64,000 bases of DNA from JAAXHB01 sp965221635 (GTDB lineage Bacteria; Actinomycetota; Acidimicrobiia; Acidimicrobiales; Aldehydirespiratoraceae): positions 620,001 to 684,000 of the forward strand of contig OZ244902.1 of assembly GCA_965221635.1 (NCBI GenBank). The letters run 5' to 3'. Position numbers and translations under genes: made by a program. The notes below the pieces were generated by a model. That model made no database searches, was not told the DNA's origin, and was given only the letters and a program-made list of their open reading frames with translations. Below are positions 51,039 through 59,898 of the stretch, in pieces. Position 1 is the stretch's first letter. Every line of letters begins with the position of its first letter.

Positions 51039-52169
51039 ATGAGTGGACTTGGTCGGGGGGTGGGGCTGGTTCGGGCTGCTGTTGACGGGTTGCCTGCTTA
51101 CCGGCCTGGCAAGGCGGCCGAGCAGGCCGAAGAGGAGCATCAGATCTCGGGCGCGATCAAGCTGGCGTCCAACGAATCGCCCTTCGGGCCTTCGGAGTCG
51201 GTTGTGGCGGCGGTGGCCGAGGCTGCCGCCGGGGCCAACATTTACTGCGACCACCGAGGCACGGCACTGCGTGAAGCGATCGCCGCACATCTCGGCGATC
51301 ACATTGACCCCTCAATGGTGACCGTGGGAGCCGGATCGGTGGCGCTGCTTTACCAACTGGCCATCGCGTACCTTGATCCCGGCGACGAGATGGTCACCCC
51401 TTGGGTGTCGTTCGAGGCGTACCCCATCGCCACTCAGATGATGGGCGCCACCCTGGTGCGTGTACCGCTCACCACCGATTGGGCTTTCGACCTCAACGCT
51501 GTGGCCGACGCTGTGACCCCGCGCACCAAGCTGGTTGCGCTTGCCACGCCCAACAACCCCACCGGCACCGCCGTATCCACCCAAGCGGTGGCCGCGCTCG
51601 CCGACCGTGTATCCGACGATGTGGTGATCGTTGTGGACGAGGCGTACCGCGAGTTCGCCGACCCCGCCCTGGGTGACCCTCTGGTTGACCTGCTTCCCCG
51701 GTACCCCAACGTGCTGGCGGCCCGGACGTTCTCCAAGGCTTACGGCCTGGCCGGAATGCGGGTGGGTTACGCCATCGGCGATCCGGAGTGCGTTTCCGCC
51801 ATCGACAAATGCCAAATGCCGTTCAACCTGAGCGGCCCGGCACAAGCCGCCGCGCTGGCTGCGCTCGGCCCCACCGCCCAAGCCGACATGCGCACCAACG
51901 TGGACACCCTCACCGCAGAGCGCACACGGGTGGCGAACGAGTTGGCGGCCGCCGGTTGGACGCTGCCGGACGCGCAGGCCAACTTCGTGTGGCTTCCCTC
52001 CGGTGAACACACCGAAGCGCTGTACGCAGCAATGGAACGCCAAGGAGTAGTCACCCGCCCCTTCGCCGGCCTCGGCATCCGCGTGACAATCGGCACCGCC
52101 GCCCAGAACGACCGCTTCCTCGCCGCGCTCGCCACCGCCATGAAATCACACGGCGTGAACCCGTCGTGA
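51039..52169 (+). CDS. hisC: histidinol-phosphate (or aromatic) aminotransferase
   Basis: A PLP-dependent class II-type aminotransferase of 376 residues. It has KLASNESPFGPSESV near the N-terminus, the PLP aspartate region VVIVVDEAYREF, ALATPNNPTGT, the PLP-binding lysine in RTFSKAYGLAGMRVGYA and the final RVTIGTAAQN. HisC and the related phenylalanine/tyrosine aminotransferase Pat cannot be separated from sequence alone. No other his genes are adjacent, so a secondary HisC/Pat role is possible. ATG at 51039 is used; upstream in-frame sequence lacks conservation. Confidence 0.9.
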   Translation: MSGLGRGVGLVRAAVDGLPAYRPGKAAEQAEEEHQISGAIKLASNESPFGPSESVVAAVAEAAAGANIYCDHRGTALREAIAAHLGDHIDPSMVTVGAGSVALLYQLAIAYLDPGDEMVTPWVSFEAYPIATQMMGATLVRVPLTTDWAFDLNAVADAVTPRTKLVALATPNNPTGTAVSTQAVAALADRVSDDVVIVVDEAYREFADPALGDPLVDLLPRYPNVLAARTFSKAYGLAGMRVGYAIGDPECVSAIDKCQMPFNLSGPAQAAALAALGPTAQADMRTNVDTLTAERTRVANELAAAGWTLPDAQANFVWLPSGEHTEALYAAMERQGVVTRPFAGLGIRVTIGTAAQNDRFLAALATAMKSHGVNPS

Positions 52170-52361
52170 CCCCCGACTGCCACACACCAGGGATGACCTT
52201 CCAACCCTGATCGCCGGCGGGCGCTCCCACATCCCGTCCCCTGGCCGTCCGAAGGCGATTGGCGGCACGGGTGCGGGGCCTGCGCAGACCAGTTGAACCC
52301 CGCCGGTTGGCGTGTGGGATTCACCGGTTGCGTCTGATTCGGGAGACTCCGTGATTGACGT

Positions 52362-52616
52362 TCAGCCGCCGCTTGGTTGGGGAACGAAGTACACCTCGGC
52401 CCCGTCCGGCACCGGTTCATAGTCGGGGTGAGCGATCAGCACACCGTTGATCACAACAGCGGTGCCCGCCCCCAGGCGCTCACCAAGGCCGGGAAAGCGT
52501 TTGGACAAGTCGGCGATCAGCGCGGCCACGGTGGCGCCCTCGGCTTGAACCTCCGCGTGGCCCTCCGCGTGGCGGCGCAAGTCCGACCCGAAACGAACGG
52601 TCGCCGTCACCGCCAC
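52362..52616 (-). CDS. MoaD/ThiS family sulfur-carrier protein
   Basis: A ubiquitin-like protein of 84 residues with the pattern VRFGSDLRRHA, LSKRFPGLGERL and VVINGVLIAHPDYEPVPDGA, ending in the C-terminal PSGG needed for thiocarboxylate formation. MoaD supplies sulfur for molybdopterin. Its place 27 nt after the molybdenum subunit gene suggests a dedicated cofactor supply or maturation role for this enzyme. Confidence 0.85.
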   Translation of the reverse strand: MAVTATVRFGSDLRRHAEGHAEVQAEGATVAALIADLSKRFPGLGERLGAGTAVVINGVLIAHPDYEPVPDGAEVYFVPQPSGG

Positions 52617-52643
52617 ACCACCCCCTGCGACGGGCGGCCCGGT

Positions 52644-54899
52644 TTAAGCGCCAGATCCGTTGCCGCTGCCGGAGGTGATGGCGGCAAGCACCGCGATTGG
52701 TGACATCGGCAAGTGCCGCATGCGACATCCGGTGGCGCCGTGAACGGCGTTGGCCACCGCCGCGAGGGGCGGCACGATGCTCGTCTCCCCCACGCCTCGC
52801 ACACCATAGGGATGCGCAGGATTGGGCACCTCCACGATGATTGGATCGATCATCGGCAGATCCGACGCAACCGGCACCCGATAGTCGAGAAAACCCGGAT
52901 TCTGCATCACACCGTTGGAGTCGTAGATGTACGTCTCGTTGAGCGCCCAGCCGATCCCCTGGGCCACGCCGCCCTGGATCTGGCCCTCCACGTAACTGGG
53001 ATGAATGGCAGTGCCGGCGTCCTGGGAAGCGGTGTAACGAAGCACCGTGACCACCCCGGTTTCGGGATCCACCTCAACGTCACACACGTGAACCGCAAAA
53101 GACGGCCCCGCGCCACGCGCCTCCAGCGACCCGGTGGCAGTCAGCGGGCCACCGGTCTTCTTGGCGGCTTTGGTGATCGCAGCCAACGGCAGCGGATCAT
53201 GATCCCCGCCGGAATGCACGGCCTGACCGTCCTCCCATTGCACGTCGTCCACGTCGGCGCCCATCATCTTCGCGGCCCGCGCCCTCAACTCTTCCACCAT
53301 CTTGCGGCAGGCGTTCACCACCGCCATGCCGGTGGCGAAAGTGGCCCGGCTGCCCTCGGTGATGTCTGTGAAGCCCACCGCTTCGGTGTCGCCCACCACC
53401 GGCTGGATGTCGTACACGTCGATCCCGAGCTCCTCGGCGGCCATCAACGCCATCGAAGCACGGCTGCCACCAATATCGGGGCTGCCGGTGACCACCGTGG
53501 CGGTTCCGTCCTCGTTGAGGTTCACCGTGGCGCTCGACGACTCGCCGATGTTGAACCAGTAACCCGCGGCGATTCCTCGGCCCTGGTTCTCGCCAAGCGG
53601 AATGCTCAAGTTGGGATGGTCACGCACGGCTTCCAGGCACTCGACGAAACCGATGCGGGGTCGGGGAACGCCGCCCATCGTGGACGGGTAACCCTCGGTG
53701 ACCGCATTTTGCATGCGCAACTCGATCGGGTCGATGCCGAGCTTCTCGGCGATCTCATCGAGCAGCGTTTCGGTGGCGAACGCCGACATCGGAGCGCCCG
53801 GCGCCCGGTACGCAGCCGAGCGGGGCTGGTTCACGGTGACGTTGTAGGAGGCGATCTCGAAGTTGGGGAACTTGTAGGACTCGAAAACGGTCATTGCGCC
53901 AAGCAGCCCGCCAGGGCCGTCGAACGCGCCGGACGAGTACGCCAACCAGGCGTCGCCTGCCACGAGCGTGCCATCGGAGGTGGCGCCGATCTTCACCCGC
54001 ATTTTCGTGCCGTAGGTGGGGCCCGTGGCCCGGAACACCTCGTCACGGGTCATCACGATCTTCACCGGCCGCCCGGCCTTGGCCGACAACGCCACCGCCA
54101 GAGGCTCCAGGTAAATCGTGGTCTTGCCGCCGAAACCGCCGCCGATCTCCGCGGGGATCACCTTGATGCGGGTGGTTTCCCAACCGAGCATCGCCGCGGT
54201 TAGCGCACGCACGTTGAAATGGCCTTGCGAGGAGCACCAAACAGTGGTGCGCCCGTCCTGGCCGGTGTCGGCCACCGCCGCGTGAGGCTCGATGTAACCC
54301 TGATGCACCGGCTCGGTGGTGAACGTTCCCTCCACGATCACGTCAGCCGACGCGAACCCCTCGCTGATGTCGCCGTTGGAGAGCTTCATCACCGACGAAA
54401 TGTTCGACGGGTCGGACACATCGGGGTCGTGGGTGGCCATGTGATCATGCAAAGGGGGTATCGACGGATCGAGCGCGTCGTCGATGGTGAGCACCGGGGT
54501 GAGCAGCTCGTACTCCACCCGCACCGCTGCGGCACCCTTGGCTGCGGCCCCGGCCGAAGTGGCGGCCACCGCCGCAACCGGATGACCCTCGTAGAGAACC
54601 TTGTCTCGGGCCATCAGGTTCACACGCAGGTCGTACTGGGAGTCACCTGGCGCAACCGCTGGGAAATCGTCGCCGGTGACCACAGCCTTCACGCCCGGCA
54701 CGGCCTCCGCGGCTGAGGTGTCGATCGACACGATCCGGGCGTGGGGATGCGGAGAGCGCACAACCTTGGCGATCAACTGGCCCGGAAGGTTCAGATCGGC
54801 GGCGAAGCGGGCACGGCCGGTGACCTTGTCGAGGCCGTCGTGGCGAACAGGCCGGGTTCCCACGTACTTGTACTTTGGACGGTTCTCGGTGACAGTCAC
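52644..54899 (-). CDS. molybdenum hydroxylase large (Mo-binding) subunit, xanthine dehydrogenase family
   Basis: The 751-residue catalytic subunit binds molybdopterin. It has EIGGGFGGKTTIYLEPLAV, KIVMTRDEVFRATGP, the substrate-loop AAYRAPGAPMSAFATETLL and the late GVGETSIVPPLAAVANAV. The loop lacks the CSFR-type active-site sequence of CO dehydrogenase, so CO oxidation is unlikely; hydroxylation of an N-heterocycle, purine or aromatic acyl compound fits better. GTG at 54899 follows AAGGAG. It is downstream of the Fe-S subunit and upstream of MoaD on the same strand. Confidence 0.92.
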   Translation of the reverse strand: MTVTENRPKYKYVGTRPVRHDGLDKVTGRARFAADLNLPGQLIAKVVRSPHPHARIVSIDTSAAEAVPGVKAVVTGDDFPAVAPGDSQYDLRVNLMARDKVLYEGHPVAAVAATSAGAAAKGAAAVRVEYELLTPVLTIDDALDPSIPPLHDHMATHDPDVSDPSNISSVMKLSNGDISEGFASADVIVEGTFTTEPVHQGYIEPHAAVADTGQDGRTTVWCSSQGHFNVRALTAAMLGWETTRIKVIPAEIGGGFGGKTTIYLEPLAVALSAKAGRPVKIVMTRDEVFRATGPTYGTKMRVKIGATSDGTLVAGDAWLAYSSGAFDGPGGLLGAMTVFESYKFPNFEIASYNVTVNQPRSAAYRAPGAPMSAFATETLLDEIAEKLGIDPIELRMQNAVTEGYPSTMGGVPRPRIGFVECLEAVRDHPNLSIPLGENQGRGIAAGYWFNIGESSSATVNLNEDGTATVVTGSPDIGGSRASMALMAAEELGIDVYDIQPVVGDTEAVGFTDITEGSRATFATGMAVVNACRKMVEELRARAAKMMGADVDDVQWEDGQAVHSGGDHDPLPLAAITKAAKKTGGPLTATGSLEARGAGPSFAVHVCDVEVDPETGVVTVLRYTASQDAGTAIHPSYVEGQIQGGVAQGIGWALNETYIYDSNGVMQNPGFLDYRVPVASDLPMIDPIIVEVPNPAHPYGVRGVGETSIVPPLAAVANAVHGATGCRMRHLPMSPIAVLAAITSGSGNGSGA

Positions 54900-54936
54900 T
54901 GTTGCTCCTTCGAACGCGGTTGGGATGGTGGGACGC

Positions 54937-55422
54937 TCAGGCGACGGCCTCGGCTCTGCACTGCCGGGCCGCTTCCAGCACCGAGCGCACGATCTTGTCG
55001 TAACCGGTGCAGCGGCACAGATTGCCCGCCAGCGCGTACCGAACCTCGGTCTCGGACGGGTCGGGGTTGCGATCAAGCAGCGCCTTGGCCGCCACCAGGA
55101 AACCCGGCGTACACACGCCGCACTGCAACGCGGCGCCCTCCAGGAAGCACTGCTGCAACGGGTGCAGGTCGTCGCCTGAGGCCATTCCCTCCACCGTTGC
55201 GATCACTCGACCCTCGGCTTCGGGGGCCAGCACCAAACACGAACACACCAGGCGATCGTCGAGCATGATCGAACACGCGCCGCAGTCGCCGGTGCCGCAG
55301 CCTTCCTTGGCGCCGGTGAGCCCCACGTCGTCACGCAAGGCGTCCAGCAGGGACTGCCCAGGGTCGCAAAGAAACTCGGCTTCGTCGCCGTTGACGGTGC
55401 AGGTGACATGTACTCGGCTCAT
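54937..55422 (-). CDS. molybdenum hydroxylase small subunit (two 2Fe-2S clusters)
   Basis: A 161-residue electron-transfer subunit with the plant-ferredoxin cluster EGCGTGDCGAC followed by SCLVLA, and the second cluster in QCGVCTPG and NLCRCTGY. This is the CoxS/HcrC/XdhC-type small subunit. It passes electrons from the Mo site to FAD. It lies between the FAD subunit (168-nt gap) and the Mo subunit (37-nt gap). Confidence 0.94.
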   Translation of the reverse strand: MSRVHVTCTVNGDEAEFLCDPGQSLLDALRDDVGLTGAKEGCGTGDCGACSIMLDDRLVCSCLVLAPEAEGRVIATVEGMASGDDLHPLQQCFLEGAALQCGVCTPGFLVAAKALLDRNPDPSETEVRYALAGNLCRCTGYDKIVRSVLEAARQCRAEAVA

Positions 55423-55590
55423 TGGCGATCTCCTGAAGGGTCGAAATTCGGTTCGCTTGGCGGGTTGATTGGTGAGCGTGAGGGCGAGGGTTGCGGATTG
55501 CCGGGGGCGGGGGCGGTGGCGGCTTGGCGGGGTGATCCGGTTTGAGGGTGGGCCGGCTGTCGGGGAGAAGGACGGATGGACGAGAGGCTG

Positions 55591-56463
55591 CTAACCGGCA
55601 CGGTCGGCGTTTGCGGCTCGCTCGGCTGCGATCACCACCGCACGACGCGCCAGAACACCCGACACCTGACGCCGGTAGGCCACGGTGCCGCGCTTGTCGT
55701 CGATCGGGCTTGCCGCCGCCGACGCTGCAGCAGCCACCGCGGCCAGGGCGTCCGCATCATCGGCACGCCCGCCGATCAAGGCCTGCTCGGCGTCGGGCAC
55801 CCGAACAACGGTGGGCGCCACCGCTCCCAAAGCGATCACCGCCCCGCTGATCAGGCCCTCTGCGTCAAGGGAAATGCGTGCGGCTGCGCCCACAACGGCG
55901 ATGTCCATCTCGGTGCGGGGGATCAGACGCAGGTAGGCATCGGCGGTGCGTGCCGGGGGATCCTTCAACACGAATTCCACGATGAACTCGCCATCGCCGA
56001 GCGAGGTGGCCCCAGGGCCGGTCACCACATCCGCGACGCTCACGGTGCGCTCACCTGCGGGACCGGCTATCACGGCCTGGGCGTCGTTCACGATCAGTGC
56101 GGGTGGTGTGTCCGCCGCGGGTGACGCGTTGGCGAGGTTGCCACCCCAAGACGAACGGTTCTGGATCTGGTCGGAGCCGATCAGGCTGCTCGCCTCCACA
56201 ACCCCCGGAAAGGCCTGAGCGAGCCCGGGAGTGGCGCAAATGTCAGACGTGGGCGTGGCCGCTCCCACAGTCCACGAGCCGGAGGCGTGGCTGATCGCAC
56301 AAAGCCGGTCGATGCGCTTGAGGTCGATCATCAAGCTCGGCTCGGGCCGCCCCGCCCGCATCTGGGGAATCAGGTCGGTTGCGCCTGCGTAAACGCGGGC
56401 GTCGCCATCTGCCGCCAGCAGCGCCTGAGCCTGATCCACAGTTTCCGGAGATGCGTACCTCAT
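55591..56463 (-). CDS. molybdenum hydroxylase FAD-binding subunit
   Basis: The 290-residue subunit has the flavin loop VYAGATDLIPQMRAG and the second motif GGNLANASPAADTPPAL of CoxM/HcrB-type FAD proteins. AYLRLIPRTEMDIAVVGAAA and a C-terminal RQVSGVLARRAVV complete the fold. The operon order FAD, Fe-S, Mo, MoaD is consistent with a heterotrimeric dehydrogenase. The promoter should lie in the 133-nt gap to the divergent sterol-desaturase-family gene. Confidence 0.92.
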   Translation of the reverse strand: MRYASPETVDQAQALLAADGDARVYAGATDLIPQMRAGRPEPSLMIDLKRIDRLCAISHASGSWTVGAATPTSDICATPGLAQAFPGVVEASSLIGSDQIQNRSSWGGNLANASPAADTPPALIVNDAQAVIAGPAGERTVSVADVVTGPGATSLGDGEFIVEFVLKDPPARTADAYLRLIPRTEMDIAVVGAAARISLDAEGLISGAVIALGAVAPTVVRVPDAEQALIGGRADDADALAAVAAAASAAASPIDDKRGTVAYRRQVSGVLARRAVVIAAERAANADRAG

Positions 56464-56596
56464 AGGCGAGAATCATACGGCCCAACCACCCCCCAAGTTC
56501 ACCCCCGCCGAGCCCAGCCATTGAGCGAACATCGTCGGCGGTGATGGCTAGCATTCGCGGGAGTTGCCGTTCGGCTGACGCGATTGGAGGGGGCTG

Positions 56597-57778
56597 ATGT
56601 CGAATGTCTCGCACCCCACACCCGAGATCGGCGCCTCCGGGGCCGACCGCCCTGAGCGGCGGGCCGAACCTGTTGCCGGCGATGTGAGCGACCGGCCTAC
56701 CGGGGCTCGGCCCGAGACGACAGCGCGGCCCCGGGCGAACCAGGCGAACCAGGGGTACGAGCCTGACGTGCCGATCGAGATCTCGCCTCTGTTGGACTGG
56801 CCGCCACGACCGCTGGCGTCGTTGCGCTACCTGGTGACGCGGGTGACGCTGCCCTACGGGATCGCGTTTGTGGGGCTCGCCGCGGTGGTGTGGAACTTCC
56901 TCACGCCGTCGATGCAGCGCATGCAAACGCTGCGGCCGCGGTGGATGCTTGAGATCTACCTGCGCAACGCCCTGCTGTTGGTGGCGGTGGCCGGTGGCTT
57001 GCACCTGGTGCTGTACATGCGCCGCCGCCAGCGGCAACGCTTCAAGTACATCCCTCGCTGGCCCAGCACGAGCCGCACGTTTTGGTGGAACAACCAGGTG
57101 CGCGACAACGTGTTCTGGAGCCTCGGCAGCGGCGTGGGCATCTGGTCGGCCTACGAGTGCTTGACGCTTTGGTTCTACGCCAACGGCTACATCGGCCAGG
57201 TGCAGTGGACATCGCCCGGCTGGGCGGTGTACCTGGCGGCGTGGTGTGTGGGTGCCTTCTTGTGGAGTGTGACGCACTTCTACCTGAACCACCGGCTGCT
57301 GCACATCCGCTGGCTGTACGACCACGCCCACTACATGCATCACCGCAACGTGAACACCGGGCCCTGGACGGGCATCGCCATGCACCCGCTCGAGCACGTG
57401 ATCTACTTCAGCCTGTGGGCACTGTGGTGGGTGGTGCCGGTACACCCCATGATCGCGATCCTTTGCGGCCTGTACCAAGGCGTGTCGCCGTCGGTGTCAC
57501 ACTCAGGTTTCGAACGGATGGAATTACGCCGCCGCAACAACGGCAACCAAGCCACCGGTGGCACCGCCCCCGCCGGTGACTACTTCCACCACCTGCACCA
57601 CCGCTACTTCGAGTGCAACTACGGCAATCGGCCAGTCCCGCTCGACAAGCTGTTCGGCACCTTCCACGACGGCACCCCAGAAGCCCACAAACGCATGAGA
57701 CAGAGAATGCAACAAAGAAGAGGCAAAGCAGCCGAAAAAGCCGAAGCCACCGCCACCCGCCCGCAACCCTCCAACTAG
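56597..57778 (+). CDS. sterol desaturase / fatty acid hydroxylase family membrane protein
   Basis: A 393-residue di-iron membrane enzyme. The histidine boxes are HFYLNHRLLH, HYMHHRNVN and HHLHHRYFECNYG, near residues 233, 249 and 333. Hydrophobic segments lie around 78-105, 118-140 and 175-235. A disordered N-terminus of about 55 residues and a basic, Gln/Arg-rich tail flank the core. Family members hydroxylate or desaturate lipids and sterol-like substrates. ATG 56597 follows GGAGGGGGC. Substrate unknown. Confidence 0.9.
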   Translation: MSNVSHPTPEIGASGADRPERRAEPVAGDVSDRPTGARPETTARPRANQANQGYEPDVPIEISPLLDWPPRPLASLRYLVTRVTLPYGIAFVGLAAVVWNFLTPSMQRMQTLRPRWMLEIYLRNALLLVAVAGGLHLVLYMRRRQRQRFKYIPRWPSTSRTFWWNNQVRDNVFWSLGSGVGIWSAYECLTLWFYANGYIGQVQWTSPGWAVYLAAWCVGAFLWSVTHFYLNHRLLHIRWLYDHAHYMHHRNVNTGPWTGIAMHPLEHVIYFSLWALWWVVPVHPMIAILCGLYQGVSPSVSHSGFERMELRRRNNGNQATGGTAPAGDYFHHLHHRYFECNYGNRPVPLDKLFGTFHDGTPEAHKRMRQRMQQRRGKAAEKAEATATRPQPSN

Positions 57779-57805
57779 CCCAGAGGGGCTTTCTGCCGGG
57801 TGGGA

Positions 57806-57906
57806 GCGCGAGGTGGGCGGGTGGGCGTTGGCCGGATTGCGGAACAATCTGCAGCGAAGCGAAGCCGTTCCGACAAACGGCCAACGGTCAGGCCCCGCCC
57901 ACCGGA
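57806..57906 (+). repeat. hairpin-forming dispersed repeat, copy B1
   Basis: The same element as at 8.3-8.6 kb, inverted. Core 57812-57903. The middle stem here is CCGTTGGCCG with CGGCCAACGG, a perfect pair that differs from the A copies on both sides. The apical part with CGGAAC, the GCGAAGC motifs and GTTCCG is identical to A2. Confidence 0.85.
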
Positions 57907-58016
57907 CCATCGCGACCCGCAACCACCAGATCAACTCCAGCCTTTGGCGCGAAGCAGGAGCGACCTTGGGTGAGGCCCGCCGGACCAGCCCGGCCTGGGG
58001 TTCGGCGTGGGCGCGG

Positions 58017-58118
58017 GCGCGAGGTGGGCGGGTGGCCGTTGGCCGGATTGCGGAACAATCTGCAGCGAAGCGAAGCCGTTCCGACAAACGGCCAACGGTC
58101 AGGCCCCGCCCACCGGAC
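58017..58118 (+). repeat. hairpin-forming dispersed repeat, copy B2
   Basis: Second unit of the right-hand pair (211-bp period to B1), core 58023-58114, differing from B1 at one position (GGGCGTT versus GGCCGTT). The 110 nt between the units are unique. The pair occupies the 540-nt gap between the sterol-desaturase-family and CoA-transferase genes, in which I see no gene. Confidence 0.85.
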
Positions 58119-58318
58119 CCACCCCAACCAACAACCACCAGATCGCCCCAACCGGTGACCCCCAGCATGGGCATCACGACCTGACCGACCGGGGTGAGCA
58201 ACCGGGACCTGTGCGCGGGGCTGTTTGGTGTGTCACGATTGCGGCACGCTGTCCGGGTGGACAATGGTTGCCGTTGGCGCGGTAACCCCGGCATTGCTGC
58301 GCGACACTGGGAGTACTG

Positions 58319-59596
58319 ATGACTGACACACCTACACCTGCCGGGCGCACGGACGCCGGCCCCGCAACTACTGCCCCCACAGGCGCGGGCCCTTCGGAGA
58401 CTGGTTCGCGGGGCGCGGGGCCATTGAGTGGGATACGGGTGATTGACCTTTCGCGGGTGATCGCGGGGCCGGCGGCCACGATGATGCTGTCGGACATGGG
58501 GGCCGACGTGATCAAGGTGGAACCCCCGGGGTTCGGCGACCTCACACGCCTGGCCCAGTTCGCAAAGGGCGGCATGACCAGCTCGATCGCCAACAACAAC
58601 CGCGGCAAGCGTTCGATCCAGATCGACCTCACCAACACCGCAGGGAAGGACCTGGCGTTGCGGCTGATGGCCGGCGCCGACGTGGTGGTACAGAACATGC
58701 GCCCCGGGGCGGTGGACAGGCTGGGCGTGGGCTACGAGGACGTTGCCAGGCTGAACCCCGAAATCGTGTACTTGTCCATGTCGGGTTACGGGCCAAGCGG
58801 GCCTTACTCAGACAGGGCGGTGTACGACCCGATCATTCAGGCCATGTCGGGTTACGTGGCCACACAGGTGAACCCCAACGTGCCCATACCCGACCTGGTG
58901 CGCAACGCCGTGGTGGACAAGGCCTCCGCGGACATAGCCGCGCTGTCGGTGGTGAGCGCCCTGCTGGCCCGCGAGCGTGGCGCGTGCGGCCAGCACATCG
59001 AACTGGCCATGCTCGATGTTGCCGTGCAGTTTCTGTGGCCGGACGCGGGCATGGCCGACACGATGCTCGACCCTGACGTTTCGGTGGGGCACAGACTGTC
59101 CGACATCTACCAACTCACCCCGTGCGCGGACGGTCACGTGGTGTACTTCGTGATCAGCGACGAGCAGTTTGCGGGCCTTTACCGGGCGTTGGGCCGAGCG
59201 GATCTGGTTGACCATCCCACCTGGGGCAACCGTGAAGGGCGCACCGGGCGCTTCGAGGAACTGGGCGCGCTCCTCGCCGAGGAGTTTCTCAAGTGGAACG
59301 TGGCAGAGCTGGCGCCCCGCATGCACGAACACTCCGTGCCGTGCGGTGAGGTGATCACCATGGACGACCTTCCCCACGACCCTCAGATCCGCCACAACAA
59401 CACGTTCGTGGAGTGGACTCACCCCACCGGCGGTCGGCTGCGTCAGCCTCGCCTCGCCCCAGTGTTCGGTGGCACACCCACAGAGTTCCGTGCCGGAGCG
59501 CCCCTGCTGAACGAGCACGCCGAGGAGATCCTCACCGAAGCCGGGCTGGAACCAGCCGAGATCGATCAACTCCGACAGGCGGGCGCCATCACCTGA
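58319..59596 (+). CDS. CaiB/BaiF family CoA-transferase
   Basis: A class III CoA-transferase of 425 residues that moves CoA between carboxylic acids. It has PLSGIRVIDLSRVIAGPAAT, ADVIKVEPPGFGDL, VVVQNMRPGAVDRLGVGYED and YLSMSGYGPSGPY. The catalytic aspartate is in AVYDPIIQAMSG near residue 174. EHSVPCGEVITMDDLPHDPQ is the usual C-terminal block. ATG at 58319 is the first in frame. It precedes the amidohydrolase gene; substrate unknown. Confidence 0.93.
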   Translation: MTDTPTPAGRTDAGPATTAPTGAGPSETGSRGAGPLSGIRVIDLSRVIAGPAATMMLSDMGADVIKVEPPGFGDLTRLAQFAKGGMTSSIANNNRGKRSIQIDLTNTAGKDLALRLMAGADVVVQNMRPGAVDRLGVGYEDVARLNPEIVYLSMSGYGPSGPYSDRAVYDPIIQAMSGYVATQVNPNVPIPDLVRNAVVDKASADIAALSVVSALLARERGACGQHIELAMLDVAVQFLWPDAGMADTMLDPDVSVGHRLSDIYQLTPCADGHVVYFVISDEQFAGLYRALGRADLVDHPTWGNREGRTGRFEELGALLAEEFLKWNVAELAPRMHEHSVPCGEVITMDDLPHDPQIRHNNTFVEWTHPTGGRLRQPRLAPVFGGTPTEFRAGAPLLNEHAEEILTEAGLEPAEIDQLRQAGAIT

Positions 59597-59898
59597 CTCT
59601 GCGGAGATGACCGATCGCCTTCAGCGCCATAGCGTGGGAGCCTCCCCCGCGACCAGCGCCGTTGATGGAGCATCGGTGCGGTCAACGGAGACCTGAACGT
59701 CCACACAGTCACAATCATCAGGCAACTCGGAATCGGTGACGCCCTCACCGTGTTGTGGTTGAGCCCAGCGTGGTGATGCCCAGCGGGGATGAACTCCGTC
59801 TGGTGATGCCCGCGTCGTTGAGCCCAGCGGGGTGATGCCCGGCGGGGATGAGTGCCCGTGTGGTGGTGGAGGCCGCCGGGTTTGAGAAGCTGTTGCGC
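59597..59898. other. 302-nt gap containing a 59-bp tandem repeat
   Basis: Two imperfect 59-bp units starting TTGAGCCCAGCG lie at about 59759-59817 and 59818-59876; each contains two GTGATGCCC blocks. The second unit runs into a possible early ATG (59848) of the amidohydrolase. No other gene is evident. Confidence 0.6.

Noticed and set aside
52644..54899. Aerobic CO dehydrogenase (CoxL) assignment
   Set aside because: The active-site loop reads AAYRAPGAP rather than the CSFR-containing CoxL loop, and no coxDEF-type maturation genes are present.
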